A DNA stretch of 64,000 nt from an uncultured Sphingomonadaceae bacterium (lineage in GTDB: Bacteria; Pseudomonadota; Alphaproteobacteria; Sphingomonadales; Sphingomonadaceae): contig CANMQE010000003.1 of NCBI GenBank assembly GCA_947499975.1, forward strand, positions 1 through 64,000, given 5' to 3'. The first letter of the stretch is position 1. Each line of letters starts with the position of its first letter. Below the pieces are notes generated by a model, which saw only the letters and a program-made list of their open reading frames with translations, did no database searches and was not told where the DNA came from. Of this stretch, positions 1 to 8,747 are shown piece by piece. The position numbers and the translations under genes are program-made.

Positions 1-138
1 CGCCCCGAAACCGGCCCTGTCGTAAGACACGTAATCGCTGCGCGATCCGCCCGCGCAGCCCGACAGCACTACGCCTGTCGCAGCCAGCGTTGCCCAGCAA
101 AGCGATCGCATGGACCTGTCCTGCGTGCGATCAGTCAT
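1..138 (-). CDS. Putative lipoprotein, N-terminal fragment (runs off window)
   Basis: Open frame on the minus strand running off the left edge. It begins at an ATG at 138 preceded by GGGAG seven bases upstream; an internal in-frame ATG at 111 is the alternative start. The N-terminus has a hydrophobic stretch ending in the lipobox LSGC followed by AGG, so the mature protein is probably an outer- or inner-membrane lipoprotein. The remaining visible residues (SRSDYVSYDRAG) match no family I recognise. Only 46 codons are visible, too few for a functional call. Confidence 0.55.
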   Translation of the reverse strand, partial: MTDRTQDRSMRSLCWATLAATGVVLSGCAGGSRSDYVSYDRAGFGA

Positions 139-227
139 TCAAATGCTCCCCTAGATAGCTGCGATGCCTTCGCGCAGATGGGCTTTCGCTGCAAGTGCAA
201 AATAAGGCGCGTTGCACATGGTTTGTA

Positions 228-650
228 TCACGGTCCGGCAGGGATGCCTTCCTGCAATTCGATCATGCCGCCTTCCTGTGGCGGCGCGGGCGGCAAAAGA
301 CTGGCAAGAGACACGATTTCACCCTCGCCTCCTGCATCAATTCCCAGCGGTTCCGGCACCGCGATCACCTCTGCCGCAGGGCACGCGCCGCTGGCCGCGA
401 TGCGCGCAATCCGCGCTTCCAGAATAGCGCCCTGCCCTTCGCTGCCGGTGCTGACGACGCAGCGGCAATTGCCATCGGCGAACACCATCCGCGATACTTC
501 CAGCGTGCCGGAAGGCTGCCCGCGCATCACGGCCACGCGGCAGGCGCCTGCTTCACCGCTATCCTGCGCTGCTGCCGCGCCAATCAGCCCATAGCCAGCC
601 ACGGCAGAACCGATCAGCACCGCGATGCCAGACGCCTTCCTTTTTCTCAC
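228..650 (-). CDS. Hypothetical exported protein with four cysteines
   Basis: 140 residues. The start is a GTG at 650 with a near-perfect Shine-Dalgarno GGAGGT five bases upstream; a nearby ATG at 653 is in another frame. Residues 1-29 form a signal peptide: basic MRKRK, a hydrophobic Gly/Ala core, and an AAAAQ-type cleavage region. The mature part carries cysteines at about 37, 62, 64 and 90, possibly two disulfides, and ends in a Pro/Glu-rich tail. It is divergent from rel. No family is recognised; a periplasmic location is inferred from the signal peptide alone. Confidence 0.6.
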   Translation of the reverse strand: MRKRKASGIAVLIGSAVAGYGLIGAAAAQDSGEAGACRVAVMRGQPSGTLEVSRMVFADGNCRCVVSTGSEGQGAILEARIARIAASGACPAAEVIAVPEPLGIDAGGEGEIVSLASLLPPAPPQEGGMIELQEGIPAGP

Positions 651-800
651 GCATCACCTCCGGCCGGCGCGCCCGTTACCCTTCATCATACCGATAGCAC
701 GCCCGTTCCCTTCGCGTATCGCAATAACGTGATATTTTGCGAATGGACATTGCGTGATTTCCCTTGCCGAAAGACGCGGCAAACCGCACATTCACGCACG

Positions 801-2882
801 ATGCTGCGCCAGTATGAACTTGTAGAACGGGTAAAGGAATACGACCCCGACGCCGACGAGGCGCTGTTGAACCGCGCCTATGTCTACACCGTGCAGAAGC
901 ACGGCAGCCAGAAGCGCGCCAGCGGCGATCCGTATTTCAGCCATCCGGTGGAAGTGGCCGGCCTGATGACGGACCTGAAGCTGGATCAGGAAACCATCAT
1001 CACCGCGCTGCTGCACGATACGGTGGAAGACACGCTGGCCACCATCGACGACATAACCAAGCATTTCGGCCCCGAAGTGGCCCGGCTGGTGGACGGCGTT
1101 ACCAAGCTTTCCAAGATCGAGCAGATGGCCGAGAACGAGCGCGCGGCGGAAAACCTGCGCAAGTTCCTGCTGGCCATGAGCGAGGATCTGCGCGTGCTGC
1201 TGGTGAAGCTGGCGGACCGGCTACACAACATGCGCACGCTGCACCACATCAAGAGCCCGGAAAAGCGCCGCCGTATCGCCCGCGAGACGATGGATATCTA
1301 TGCCCCACTGGCAGAACGGGTGGGCATGTACGAATACATGCGCGAGATGCAGTTGCTGGCGTTCGAGCAGCTGGAGCCCGAGGCATACGACACCATCACC
1401 CGCCGGCTGGAGCAATTGCGCCAGTCAGATGGCGGGCAGGTGGATCGCATCGCGCTGGATATAAAGCAGGCGCTGGCCGCCGCCGGGCTGGAAGTGGAAG
1501 TGTGGGGGCGCGAAAAGCATCCCTATTCCATCTGGCGCAAGATGGCCGAACGCCACCTGCCGTTCGAGCAGGTGACGGACATCATGGCCTTCCGCGTGCT
1601 GACCGACGATGTAGAGGGATGCTACGCCGCGCTGGGCGTGCTGCACACCACGTTCCAGTTCGTGCCGGGCCGCTTCAAGGATTATATCTCCACGCCGAAG
1701 AACAACGGCTATCGCAGCCTGCACACCACCGTGTTCTACGACAAGTCCATGCGTGCAGAGGTGCAGCTGCGCACGCGCGAGATGCACCGCACCAACGGTT
1801 TTGGCCTGGCCGCGCACTGGGCCTACAAGCAGGGCGGCAGTCACGACGGGCAGGTGGCCTGGCTGCGCGACCTGATCGAGATCGTGGATGCCAGCCACGA
1901 TGCAGAGGAACTGCTGGAGCATACCAAGCTGGCGATCTACCAGGATCGCATCTTCGCCTTCACGCCCAAGGGCGCGCTGTTCCAGCTGCCAAAGGGCGCC
2001 ACCGCCGTGGATTTCGCCTTTGCCGTACACACCGATCTTGGCGCGCACACGGTGGGGGCAAAGATCAATGGGCGGCACATGCCGCTGCGCACGCCGCTGG
2101 GCAATGGCGACGTGGTGGAGATCATCAAGGGCAAGTCGGCAGAGCCGCAGCTGTCGTGGCTGGGCTTCGTCGTGACGGGCAAGGCCCGCGCCTCCATCCG
2201 CCGCGCCGTGCGCGCGAAGGAACGCGCCGAAATCGCCGAGATCGGCACCAAGCTTTATGACGAGATCGCCGAACGCCTGCCAGCAAAGGTGGGAAAGAAG
2301 GCGCTGAAGCAGGCGGTGGAACGGCTGGAAATGGACGATGTGGAGGAGCTGATGTACGCCATCGGCGCTGCCAAATTGTCCGACCGCGAAGTGATGGAAG
2401 CCATCGTGCCCGGCAGCACGGCGGACATGCCCGATGAACCGGAGCAGGAACGCGCCATTTCCATCAGGGGGCTAACCGCGGGCGTGGGCTTCGACCTTGC
2501 CGAGTGCTGCCACCCCGTGCCCGGAGACCGGATCGTGGGCCTACGCCGTCCGCACGAAACCGTTGAAGTCCATGCCATCGATTGCCTGGAACTGGCCAAT
2601 GGCGTGGATGCGGACTGGGTTGACCTTTCGTGGGGGGAGCGATCCTTCGGCGCCGTGGGGCGGATGAACGTGGTTCTCTACAACCGACCCGGCACGCTGG
2701 CGGAAATGGCGGGCGTGTTTGCGCGCAACAATGCCAATGTGCTGAACCTGGAACTGACCCAGCGCGACGATCCCTTCCACACCTACAATGTGGATCTGGA
2801 AGTGCAGGATCTGGCCCACCTCACCCGCATCCTTAGCGCCCTTCGCGCGACGGACGCTGTGGCACAGGCGGAGCGGGTTTAG
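801..2882 (+). CDS. Bifunctional (p)ppGpp synthetase/hydrolase, RelA/SpoT family
   Basis: 693 residues from the ATG at 801 (MLRQYELVERV). The frame stays open further upstream, but those residues look like non-coding translation. Domain order is that of a full-length Rel: HD hydrolase domain with H48 and the HD pair at 72-73 followed by TVED; synthetase domain with the RFKD motif at 291-294, the charge pattern of bifunctional rather than RelA-only enzymes; TGS domain at about 379-440; a C-terminal zinc-finger/helical region with Cys-Cys-His near 2505; and an ACT domain from about 617. It makes and degrades the stringent-response alarmone in the cytoplasm. Alphaproteobacteria usually have this single long Rel. 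The upstream neighbour is divergent, so rel is probably monocistronic. No strong ribosome-binding site is visible. Confidence 0.95.
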   Translation: MLRQYELVERVKEYDPDADEALLNRAYVYTVQKHGSQKRASGDPYFSHPVEVAGLMTDLKLDQETIITALLHDTVEDTLATIDDITKHFGPEVARLVDGVTKLSKIEQMAENERAAENLRKFLLAMSEDLRVLLVKLADRLHNMRTLHHIKSPEKRRRIARETMDIYAPLAERVGMYEYMREMQLLAFEQLEPEAYDTITRRLEQLRQSDGGQVDRIALDIKQALAAAGLEVEVWGREKHPYSIWRKMAERHLPFEQVTDIMAFRVLTDDVEGCYAALGVLHTTFQFVPGRFKDYISTPKNNGYRSLHTTVFYDKSMRAEVQLRTREMHRTNGFGLAAHWAYKQGGSHDGQVAWLRDLIEIVDASHDAEELLEHTKLAIYQDRIFAFTPKGALFQLPKGATAVDFAFAVHTDLGAHTVGAKINGRHMPLRTPLGNGDVVEIIKGKSAEPQLSWLGFVVTGKARASIRRAVRAKERAEIAEIGTKLYDEIAERLPAKVGKKALKQAVERLEMDDVEELMYAIGAAKLSDREVMEAIVPGSTADMPDEPEQERAISIRGLTAGVGFDLAECCHPVPGDRIVGLRRPHETVEVHAIDCLELANGVDADWVDLSWGERSFGAVGRMNVVLYNRPGTLAEMAGVFARNNANVLNLELTQRDDPFHTYNVDLEVQDLAHLTRILSALRATDAVAQAERV

Positions 2883-2897
2883 CCCGCATAGCGGCGC

Positions 2898-4118
2898 TCA
2901 ACCGGTCACGCGGCGAACCGGCACCTGCACGCTGCAAACATCCACTCCGCCTGCCGGAACGGTGTAGAAGGCATCGTTCCGATTGGCGCGCACCTCTGCG
3001 TAGCGGGCGAAAGTCTCGCTGTCGGTGGAAAGGTATTCGTAACGGGGGGCCGCATCGATTTCGCTGGCCAGCCGCACCGAGAGAATGGGCGTGCGCCGGT
3101 CTGCCTCCTCCTCGGTGTAGAAGCCCAGATCGCCGGAGCCGCGTGGCAGGCTGGAGAGATGCTCCATCCCCTCGATCACACGGCCCACCACGGCAAGGTT
3201 GCGATCCATGTGCCGCTGCGGCTGGCCGATGATTGTATAAAGCTCTGCCCCGGTGCCAGTATCAGGAGCGTAATTGCGAGCCACGCCGATGTAACCGTAG
3301 CAGTGGACGGGCCAAAAACGACTGGTGCCCGCTACCTTGTAGGGTTCATCGAATTGCTGAGGAGGCAATCGTCTTCCCGGCTCCTCGACGATATTTCCCT
3401 CGATGTCTTCCCAATGAACATCCTGTTCGACATTGCCGATCGGCCAGCCGTTCCAAAACTCGACCCAATGCGCGTAGCTGTCTCTGTCGTGCCAACCTAG
3501 TTCGGTTAATCGAGTCTGGGTGGTTGTGATGGAGAGCATTGCAAGCTCTTCGCTCCGGTTCGGTTCAGACGGCCCGGCCAATCCTGCCGCGTTCATCAAA
3601 GCTTCGATGGCTTCCTTGTGATCTGCGTGGGTGGAGGAAGGATCCTCGAAAACGCTTCGTACAGATTCAGGAATCTCTTCATACTCGGGCGCAGGGCGAT
3701 TGAGTTCGGCCGAAGCCATTCCAAGAGTATCGACATCCACGTCGTAACCAGCAGCCGGGGAAGTTACCCCCTCCGGCAGCGGCTTCTCCTCGGTCACATC
3801 GCCCCATTGCGTCACGTAATTGTCCTGCACACGGTAGACGCTCGTTCCGTCCCACCAATGCGCGCTTGCCAGAGTGCGGATGTTTTCAACCCACGGCTGG
3901 CTGAACGGCGCGGGCATCAACTGGATCACCACGGTCCGCCCATTGCCCCGCGCATCGGGCGCAAGCTCCATCACCAGCAGGTCTTCAGGCGCAATGCTGA
4001 GCCATTCCTCCGCGCTGGCCGACGCGACCACCGAAGAAGGGGTAGCAGGCTCGCTGCTATCCTGCGCAAAGATCGGCGCGGCAAACATAAGGGCGGACAG
4101 GGCCAGAATACATTTCAT
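2898..4118 (-). CDS. Exported peptidyl-prolyl cis-trans isomerase, cyclophilin type, with large insertion
   Basis: About 406 residues from ATG 4118, chosen because AAGG lies eight bases upstream and the frame then opens with a clean signal peptide (MKCILALSALMFAAPIFAQ). A GTG at 4127 would add three residues. The N-terminal half has a cyclophilin core (VVIQLMP, then WWDGTSVYRVQDNYVTQWGD). After an insertion of roughly 150 residues comes the second half (GYIGVARNYAPDTGTGAELYT, then IGQPQRHMDRNLAVVGRVIEGME). The protein is about twice the length of a minimal cyclophilin, and the insertion is acidic. It probably assists folding of exported proteins in the periplasm. It is convergent with rel. 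The family call is sure; activity is inferred because some active-site positions are altered. Confidence 0.85.
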   Translation of the reverse strand: MKCILALSALMFAAPIFAQDSSEPATPSSVVASASAEEWLSIAPEDLLVMELAPDARGNGRTVVIQLMPAPFSQPWVENIRTLASAHWWDGTSVYRVQDNYVTQWGDVTEEKPLPEGVTSPAAGYDVDVDTLGMASAELNRPAPEYEEIPESVRSVFEDPSSTHADHKEAIEALMNAAGLAGPSEPNRSEELAMLSITTTQTRLTELGWHDRDSYAHWVEFWNGWPIGNVEQDVHWEDIEGNIVEEPGRRLPPQQFDEPYKVAGTSRFWPVHCYGYIGVARNYAPDTGTGAELYTIIGQPQRHMDRNLAVVGRVIEGMEHLSSLPRGSGDLGFYTEEEADRRTPILSVRLASEIDAAPRYEYLSTDSETFARYAEVRANRNDAFYTVPAGGVDVCSVQVPVRRVTG

Positions 4119-4149
4119 GTCCCGCACCTTGCCACGCCTCGGCGGCGCG

Positions 4150-5853
4150 TCAATCCTGCTGGCGGTCCGCCGGAATGTCGATCTGCACTTCGCGTTCGCG
4201 GGGAAGATAGGCGGGTGTCGGCTCGTTGCCGGTCGCCGCGTCCATTTCCATTGCCGTCTTGATCAGGAACTCGCGCAGGCGGCAATGCATGTCCCAGCCG
4301 ATTTTCGGATCCTTCGCCCACACGCAGGCCCGCGCCACCTGCCCTTGCGCATTGTGATCGATCACCTCGATCTTCGCCTCGTCCTTCTTGATGATCTCGT
4401 CATCATCGGCGACGAAGGCGTCGAATTTCTTGCGCAGCGCATCGATATCCGCGCGGTGGTCCAGGAATATGGGCACGCGCTTGATGATGGCTGGATCCTG
4501 CTTGGTCCAGTTCTCGAAACTGGAACCGACGAATTCGGCCACCGGCGCCATCACCCGGCGATCGTCCCAGGTGCGCAGGCGCAGGTGGGTGAAGCCGATC
4601 TTTTCCACGTAGCACCACTGGTCCTCGTAATAGACCGCATCCCCGATCCGCGCCGTCTTGGCGAAGGCGATCTGCAGGCTGGCCATGATATCGCCCAGCA
4701 CCTTTCGGGCGGCAAAGGCGATCACCAGGCCGATCGCGCCGGCACCTGCCAGCAGCGAGAAGCCCAGCGTCTGCGTGATGTCGCTCTGCACCAGCACAAT
4801 GCCAAGGCCGGCCAGCATCACCAGCACGATGACAAGGCGGCGCACGGCAGAGGCTTGCGTGTAGAAATCGCGGGCGTCCTCGTTATCGGGTTCCTCGATC
4901 TTGCGGGCGTTGCGATCCGTCGCAAGATCCAGCACCGCCTCCACGCTGGTGACAATCACGGCACCCACGGCGATCACGATCAGCGCAAGCTGGGCGGGGC
5001 CCAGAACACCCTCGGCAGGGCCGGAAAGCGTAAAGAGCACGTTGCGCATCAGCGCGAAACTCCCTGCCAGCGCCAGCAGGGTGACAGGCACCTGCACGGC
5101 GCGCAGGATGGCGCCTGTCATATTGTCATCGCCGAAGCGATCCTTGCCCTTGCCCACGGCCATGTAGGTCAGCACCGCCGCGATGAAGGCCAGCATCAGC
5201 ACCAGCGGAATGGCCACCACTTCCCACCATGCCAGCGTCCAGAACGCCTGCTTGCGCAGAAAGGTGGGCAGTTGAAGCTCGAAATCGGAAGGGCCGAACC
5301 GCTCGTAGAGTTCGGGCAGATTGCCCACGGTCTGGCGGCTGAACATCCACACCGGCTCTCCGCCCGGTTCCTGCAGGCGCGCGATGCTGATGGGCACGCT
5401 GCGACGATCGAGTTGAAGGTGGGCGAGGGAAATATGCCGACGCTCTGCCCCTGCCATCGGGTTCTTGTTGCTGGCCAGGGTGTCCACCGCATCGGGCCTG
5501 TCGGGCAGGTCGGCCCAGGAAATGGCGATGGAGCGGTTGGCGATTTCGTACATCATCGCCGCCAGGTCTTCCGCCTGCAGCGCCTGCTCCTGTTGCGAGA
5601 GGTTGCTCATGTCCAGCGCGGTTGCAGCGCGTTCCCACTCGCCCGATTCGGCAGCGGCGAAGAAGCTTTCGAGAAGGGCCTGCGGCGTGTCGAGTTCCAG
5701 CGGCTCCCCTGGCGCGGCGAAACCGCCGTTCAGGCTCTCGACCTCGTAGACGTAAGGCTCCGACCCGCTCGGAACCTCGGGGTCCTGCTGCGCGGCAAGC
5801 GGCACGGCGAGAAATGCAAGTATCAGGGCCAGCAGCCCGGAAAATCTGGTCAT
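4150..5853 (-). CDS. Mechanosensitive ion channel, MscS family
   Basis: 567 residues. The ATG at 5853 is preceded by AGGGAG at good spacing and opens a signal peptide (MTRFSGLLALILAFLAVPLAAQ); the longer upstream frame is not needed. A periplasmic region of about 200 residues is followed by at least four hydrophobic segments. Then comes the MscS pore-lining helix and beta domain: a Gly/Ala-rich GAGAIGLVIAFAARKVLGD, then ARIGDAVYYEDQWCYVEKIGFTHLRLRTWDDRRVMAP. The C-terminal cytoplasmic vestibule ends in a short charged tail. It is expected to release solutes on hypo-osmotic shock in the inner membrane. It is longer than E. coli MscS (286 residues) because of the exported N-terminal domain. It follows the small metallopeptidase-like gene in the same direction. 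Confidence 0.9.
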   Translation of the reverse strand: MTRFSGLLALILAFLAVPLAAQQDPEVPSGSEPYVYEVESLNGGFAAPGEPLELDTPQALLESFFAAAESGEWERAATALDMSNLSQQEQALQAEDLAAMMYEIANRSIAISWADLPDRPDAVDTLASNKNPMAGAERRHISLAHLQLDRRSVPISIARLQEPGGEPVWMFSRQTVGNLPELYERFGPSDFELQLPTFLRKQAFWTLAWWEVVAIPLVLMLAFIAAVLTYMAVGKGKDRFGDDNMTGAILRAVQVPVTLLALAGSFALMRNVLFTLSGPAEGVLGPAQLALIVIAVGAVIVTSVEAVLDLATDRNARKIEEPDNEDARDFYTQASAVRRLVIVLVMLAGLGIVLVQSDITQTLGFSLLAGAGAIGLVIAFAARKVLGDIMASLQIAFAKTARIGDAVYYEDQWCYVEKIGFTHLRLRTWDDRRVMAPVAEFVGSSFENWTKQDPAIIKRVPIFLDHRADIDALRKKFDAFVADDDEIIKKDEAKIEVIDHNAQGQVARACVWAKDPKIGWDMHCRLREFLIKTAMEMDAATGNEPTPAYLPREREVQIDIPADRQQD

Positions 5854-5911
5854 TTTCAACTCCCTGTTGCCCTTCCCTACGACTGATGCCGCGTTTGGGT
5901 CCGGAAGGGGG

Positions 5912-6316
5912 CTATCGCACCTGTTCCTCCAGCGCGTGCATGTCATCGTCCGACAGGCCGAAGTGGTGGCCGATCTCGTGCATCAGCACATGCGCCACGA
6001 GATGCTCCAGCGTCTCGTCGCCGCGCTCGCACCATTCCAGCAGGATGGGCAGGCGGAAGAGGCGTATCCGGTCGGGCATGGTGCCGGAATGTTCGATGCT
6101 GCGCTCGGTCAGCGGCAGGCCTTCGTAGACACCGGTGAGTTCGTAGGGGTGGTCGATTTCCATCTCGGCTAGAAGATCGTCCTCCGCGAAATCCTGCACC
6201 TGGATCACCACCTCGCCAAGGTGCTCGGCAAATTGCGAAGGCAGGCGAGCGAAGGCGGCAGAGGCCATCGCTTCCATTTCAGGGATCGAGGGAGCAAGGC
6301 CGATATTGCGTGTCAT
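5912..6316 (-). CDS. Small zincin-like metallopeptidase (HExxH) family protein
   Basis: 134 residues from ATG 6316. The C-terminal half contains HEIGHHFGLSDDD, the HExxH zinc motif followed by the third ligand region typical of the Zincin_1 (formerly DUF1025) family, preceded by the usual TLEHLVAHVLM helix. The N-terminus (IPEMEAMASAAFARLPSQF) matches the family opening, and the length is normal for it. It has no signal peptide, so it is probably cytoplasmic. No substrate is established for the family as far as I know. It lies about 60 bases before the mechanosensitive channel gene and may share a transcript with it. Confidence 0.8.
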   Translation of the reverse strand: MTRNIGLAPSIPEMEAMASAAFARLPSQFAEHLGEVVIQVQDFAEDDLLAEMEIDHPYELTGVYEGLPLTERSIEHSGTMPDRIRLFRLPILLEWCERGDETLEHLVAHVLMHEIGHHFGLSDDDMHALEEQVR

Positions 6317-6415
6317 GCCTGCCGCGATAAGGCTTCTTTCAGGTCATGTCATTACGCTGCTTGTCATTGCCGCGCAGCTTCGCTAGGTGCGCGCCTTCTG
6401 CCAACACAGGCATGC

Positions 6416-6506
6416 GGAGCGGTGGCCGAGTGGTCGAAGGCGCACGCCTGGAAAGTGTGTATACGGTAACCCCGTATCGAGGGTTCGAATCCCTCCCGCT
6501 CCGCCA
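6416..6506 (+). tRNA. tRNA-Ser (anticodon GGA)
   Basis: A class II tRNA with encoded CCA. The acceptor stem GGAGCGG (6416-6422) pairs with CCGCTCC (6496-6502), followed by discriminator G and CCA (6504-6506). The D arm starts TGGCCGAGTGG. The anticodon loop is CTGGAAA, giving GGA. A long variable arm pairs TACGG with CCGTA, the hallmark of tRNA-Ser. The T arm is GGGTTCGAATCCC. It reads UCC/UCU serine codons. Confidence 0.97.
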
Positions 6507-6682
6507 CTTGCGCCCGATTGAACCGGGCCACCTTCCAGCACCTTGCGCTCGAACGCCACCTTCGGCTTCTGCGAACTGGCGGCTTTCCGCCGGCGTCCCG
6601 CCTCGCGCATCGTTGGGTGTGCAGCGCAGGCGCGGCAGCAACCTACGCACGTGAATGGTTCGCGCCCGGCTGACAGACGGCG

Positions 6683-7474
6683 TTACTTCGGACCGGTCCC
6701 GTCCAGAATGATGTCGGCGACTTCTTTCGGCCTGTCCCAGATGGAATAGTGTCCGCTGTCCTCGATCCAGTGGAACGCAGCGCCGGGAAAGGCGGCGCGG
6801 GCACGGGGTGCTTGGCGCGGGGGGCAAAGGCGATCCTTTTCGCCCCAGGCGATGGCGACGCGGCCAGCCTGCGGGGATGCGGGCCCCGACTGTGCCGGGC
6901 CGCTCGCCAGATCCTTGATCAGCGGGGCAACCGTTGGCGTTTCGGCAAAAGCGACGAGTTCCCTCTCGATCATGTCACCATCGAGAGCCCATGGCCGGGC
7001 CGAGAGTTGCGCCAGCAGCGCGGTGCGCGAGATCGACGATCCGCTGAGCGTTCCCAACTGGCCTTTCAATGCGCGCAGCAGCTTTTGCGAAGCAGTGAGC
7101 GTCAGCTTGAAATATGTCCGCTCCCACCCGCGCCAGAAACCGCCGGGATTGAGAGCGACGACATTTCCCACGCAGCCCCGCCGCGCCATCTCCAGCACCA
7201 GCCTTCCGCCAAGCGAGAAGCCGACGACATCGACGGAGCTGAGGCCGTTGTGCTCGATATATTCCTGCAGATCGTCGGCCAGGCCGGCGAAAGTGCCGCT
7301 GTCAGCCCGCGCGGGTGTGTCGCCGTGCCCGGGCAGATCGATGGTAAGAACTTCACGCTGGCCGGCAAGAAGAGGGAGGATCGGCGACCACGAGCCGCCG
7401 CTTCCCCCCAGCCCGTGGATCATCAGCAGCTTCGATCCGCTGCCTTGCGTGCTAGTCTCGATTTTCGTGGTCAT
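6683..7474 (-). CDS. Alpha/beta hydrolase
   Basis: 263 residues from ATG 7474; an ATG at 7483 adds three residues. A classical alpha/beta-hydrolase fold is visible: the oxyanion region HGLGGSGGSW near residue 20, the LTIDLPGHGDT loop, the nucleophile elbow GFSLGG with the catalytic serine, a putative acid in AWGEKDRLCPP, and the catalytic histidine in DSGHYSIWDRP. No signal peptide is present, so it is a cytoplasmic serine hydrolase. The substrate cannot be read from sequence. It is downstream of, and in the same direction as, the histidine kinase gene, but separated by about 100 bases. Confidence 0.85.
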   Translation of the reverse strand: MTTKIETSTQGSGSKLLMIHGLGGSGGSWSPILPLLAGQREVLTIDLPGHGDTPARADSGTFAGLADDLQEYIEHNGLSSVDVVGFSLGGRLVLEMARRGCVGNVVALNPGGFWRGWERTYFKLTLTASQKLLRALKGQLGTLSGSSISRTALLAQLSARPWALDGDMIERELVAFAETPTVAPLIKDLASGPAQSGPASPQAGRVAIAWGEKDRLCPPRQAPRARAAFPGAAFHWIEDSGHYSIWDRPKEVADIILDGTGPK

Positions 7475-7581
7475 GCGATGCATCCTAACCTGTCGGGCCG
7501 GGGATTGCCAACGACTGTCGTGAGCGTCTGCTGGAACCCTGCCCCGCGCATCCGGTCGCGCGAGAGCCGGATGTCATCAGG

Positions 7582-8508
7582 CTACATCGTGAACGTGAAA
7601 CAGGTTTCCTCGGCGTCCGACCGGACAGAGATGGACCCGCCATGCGCCCGTGCGATTTCGGACGATATGAAAAGCCCGAGGCCCAGCCCTTCCTGGGAGG
7701 GGCGCGCCTGCTCCCTCACAAATGGCTCGAACAGGCCTTTACGAACGGCATCGGTAATAGGCTCTCCCGCGTTGCACACGGAGATTTCCAGGAAATTGCC
7801 TTCGCCGCGAGCGATCAGGGTGATGGGCGCATTGGCATCGCCATGGGTCACGGCATTGGCGAGCAGGTTGGAGGTCAGCTGGCTCACCCTGCCCACATCG
7901 CAACAAACCGGGCCCGCCATCTCGATATCGGAGACGAACTCGGCTTTGGGATGGGCAACCGCGACTTCCTGCAAGACCGCTTTCAGCGCGACTGACAGAT
8001 CCGCATTCTCCACGATTTCGAGAGAAACGCCGCTGCCGAGCCGCGAGCGCGCGAAATCCATCAGATCGTCGATCATGTCGAACATGCGCTTGATCGACTT
8101 TTCGCTCTCAGCGATCACCATGTTGCCGCGATCGCTCAGCTCCTCCTTCTCCAGCATTCCCACACCTGCGCGAAGCGCGGCGAGCGGATTGCGCAGATCG
8201 TGGCCCAGAACGGCAATGAACTGTTCGCGCAATTGCGCCTGCTCCAGGCTGGTATCCAGCGAGGATTTATTCTCCTTGTCGCCGCTGATATCGCGGGCAG
8301 TGCAATAATAGGTCTCGCCATCGGGAATGGCATTCCATGACAACCAGCGATAGCTGCCGTCCTTGTGCCGAAACCTGTTCTCGAAATGCAGCGCCGGCTT
8401 GCCAAGTTTCAACTTGTGGAAGGCATCCAAGGATGCCTCGGCGTCGTCCGGATGGAGCAGATCGGTAAACTTCCGGCTCTCCACCTCGTCAGCACTCCAC
8501 CCCAGCAT
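7582..8508 (-). CDS. PAS-domain sensor histidine kinase; 5' end lacks a canonical start codon
   Basis: The first canonical start in frame is ATG 8508, giving 308 residues. This cuts the PAS domain: the same frame reads on upstream to a stop at 8638-8640 through APDLFGILDDTGVFQHTNPA, clearly the missing PAS N-terminus, with no ATG, GTG or TTG. The visible protein has the rest of the PAS domain with a PAC segment (RHKDGSYRWLSWNAIPDGE), a HisKA domain with the phospho-accepting His in LGHDLRNPLAAL, and a HATPase with N box (LLANAVTHGD) and G boxes (GLGLGLFISSE). No transmembrane helix is seen, so it is a soluble sensor kinase. No response regulator is adjacent. The gene may use a rare start (ATC near 8625) or be frameshifted. 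Confidence 0.82.
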   Translation of the reverse strand: MLGWSADEVESRKFTDLLHPDDAEASLDAFHKLKLGKPALHFENRFRHKDGSYRWLSWNAIPDGETYYCTARDISGDKENKSSLDTSLEQAQLREQFIAVLGHDLRNPLAALRAGVGMLEKEELSDRGNMVIAESEKSIKRMFDMIDDLMDFARSRLGSGVSLEIVENADLSVALKAVLQEVAVAHPKAEFVSDIEMAGPVCCDVGRVSQLTSNLLANAVTHGDANAPITLIARGEGNFLEISVCNAGEPITDAVRKGLFEPFVREQARPSQEGLGLGLFISSEIARAHGGSISVRSDAEETCFTFTM

Positions 8509-8747
8509 GGAAAGCCACGCCGGATTGGTGTGCTGAAAAACCCCCGTATCATCGAGAATGCCGAACAGGTCAGGCGCCAGTTCCCAGATCTTCTTCGACC
8601 CGGTTTCATCGTGCGAGCGTGGGATAGCCTCATCCTTTCAACGTGCCAGCAATGACCGGGCAGCAGATCAAGCCTATCCGATTGTAAGTTACTGTCTGAT
8701 TTTCCGCAACGCGGATATGTTCAGCAATTTGCGCACGTCAAGTACCG

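Noticed and set aside
3874..5886. Long plus-strand open frame across the MscS gene
   Set aside because: It lies antisense to a well-supported MscS reading frame. Its His/Gln/Arg-rich composition is typical of an antisense shadow in GC-rich DNA.
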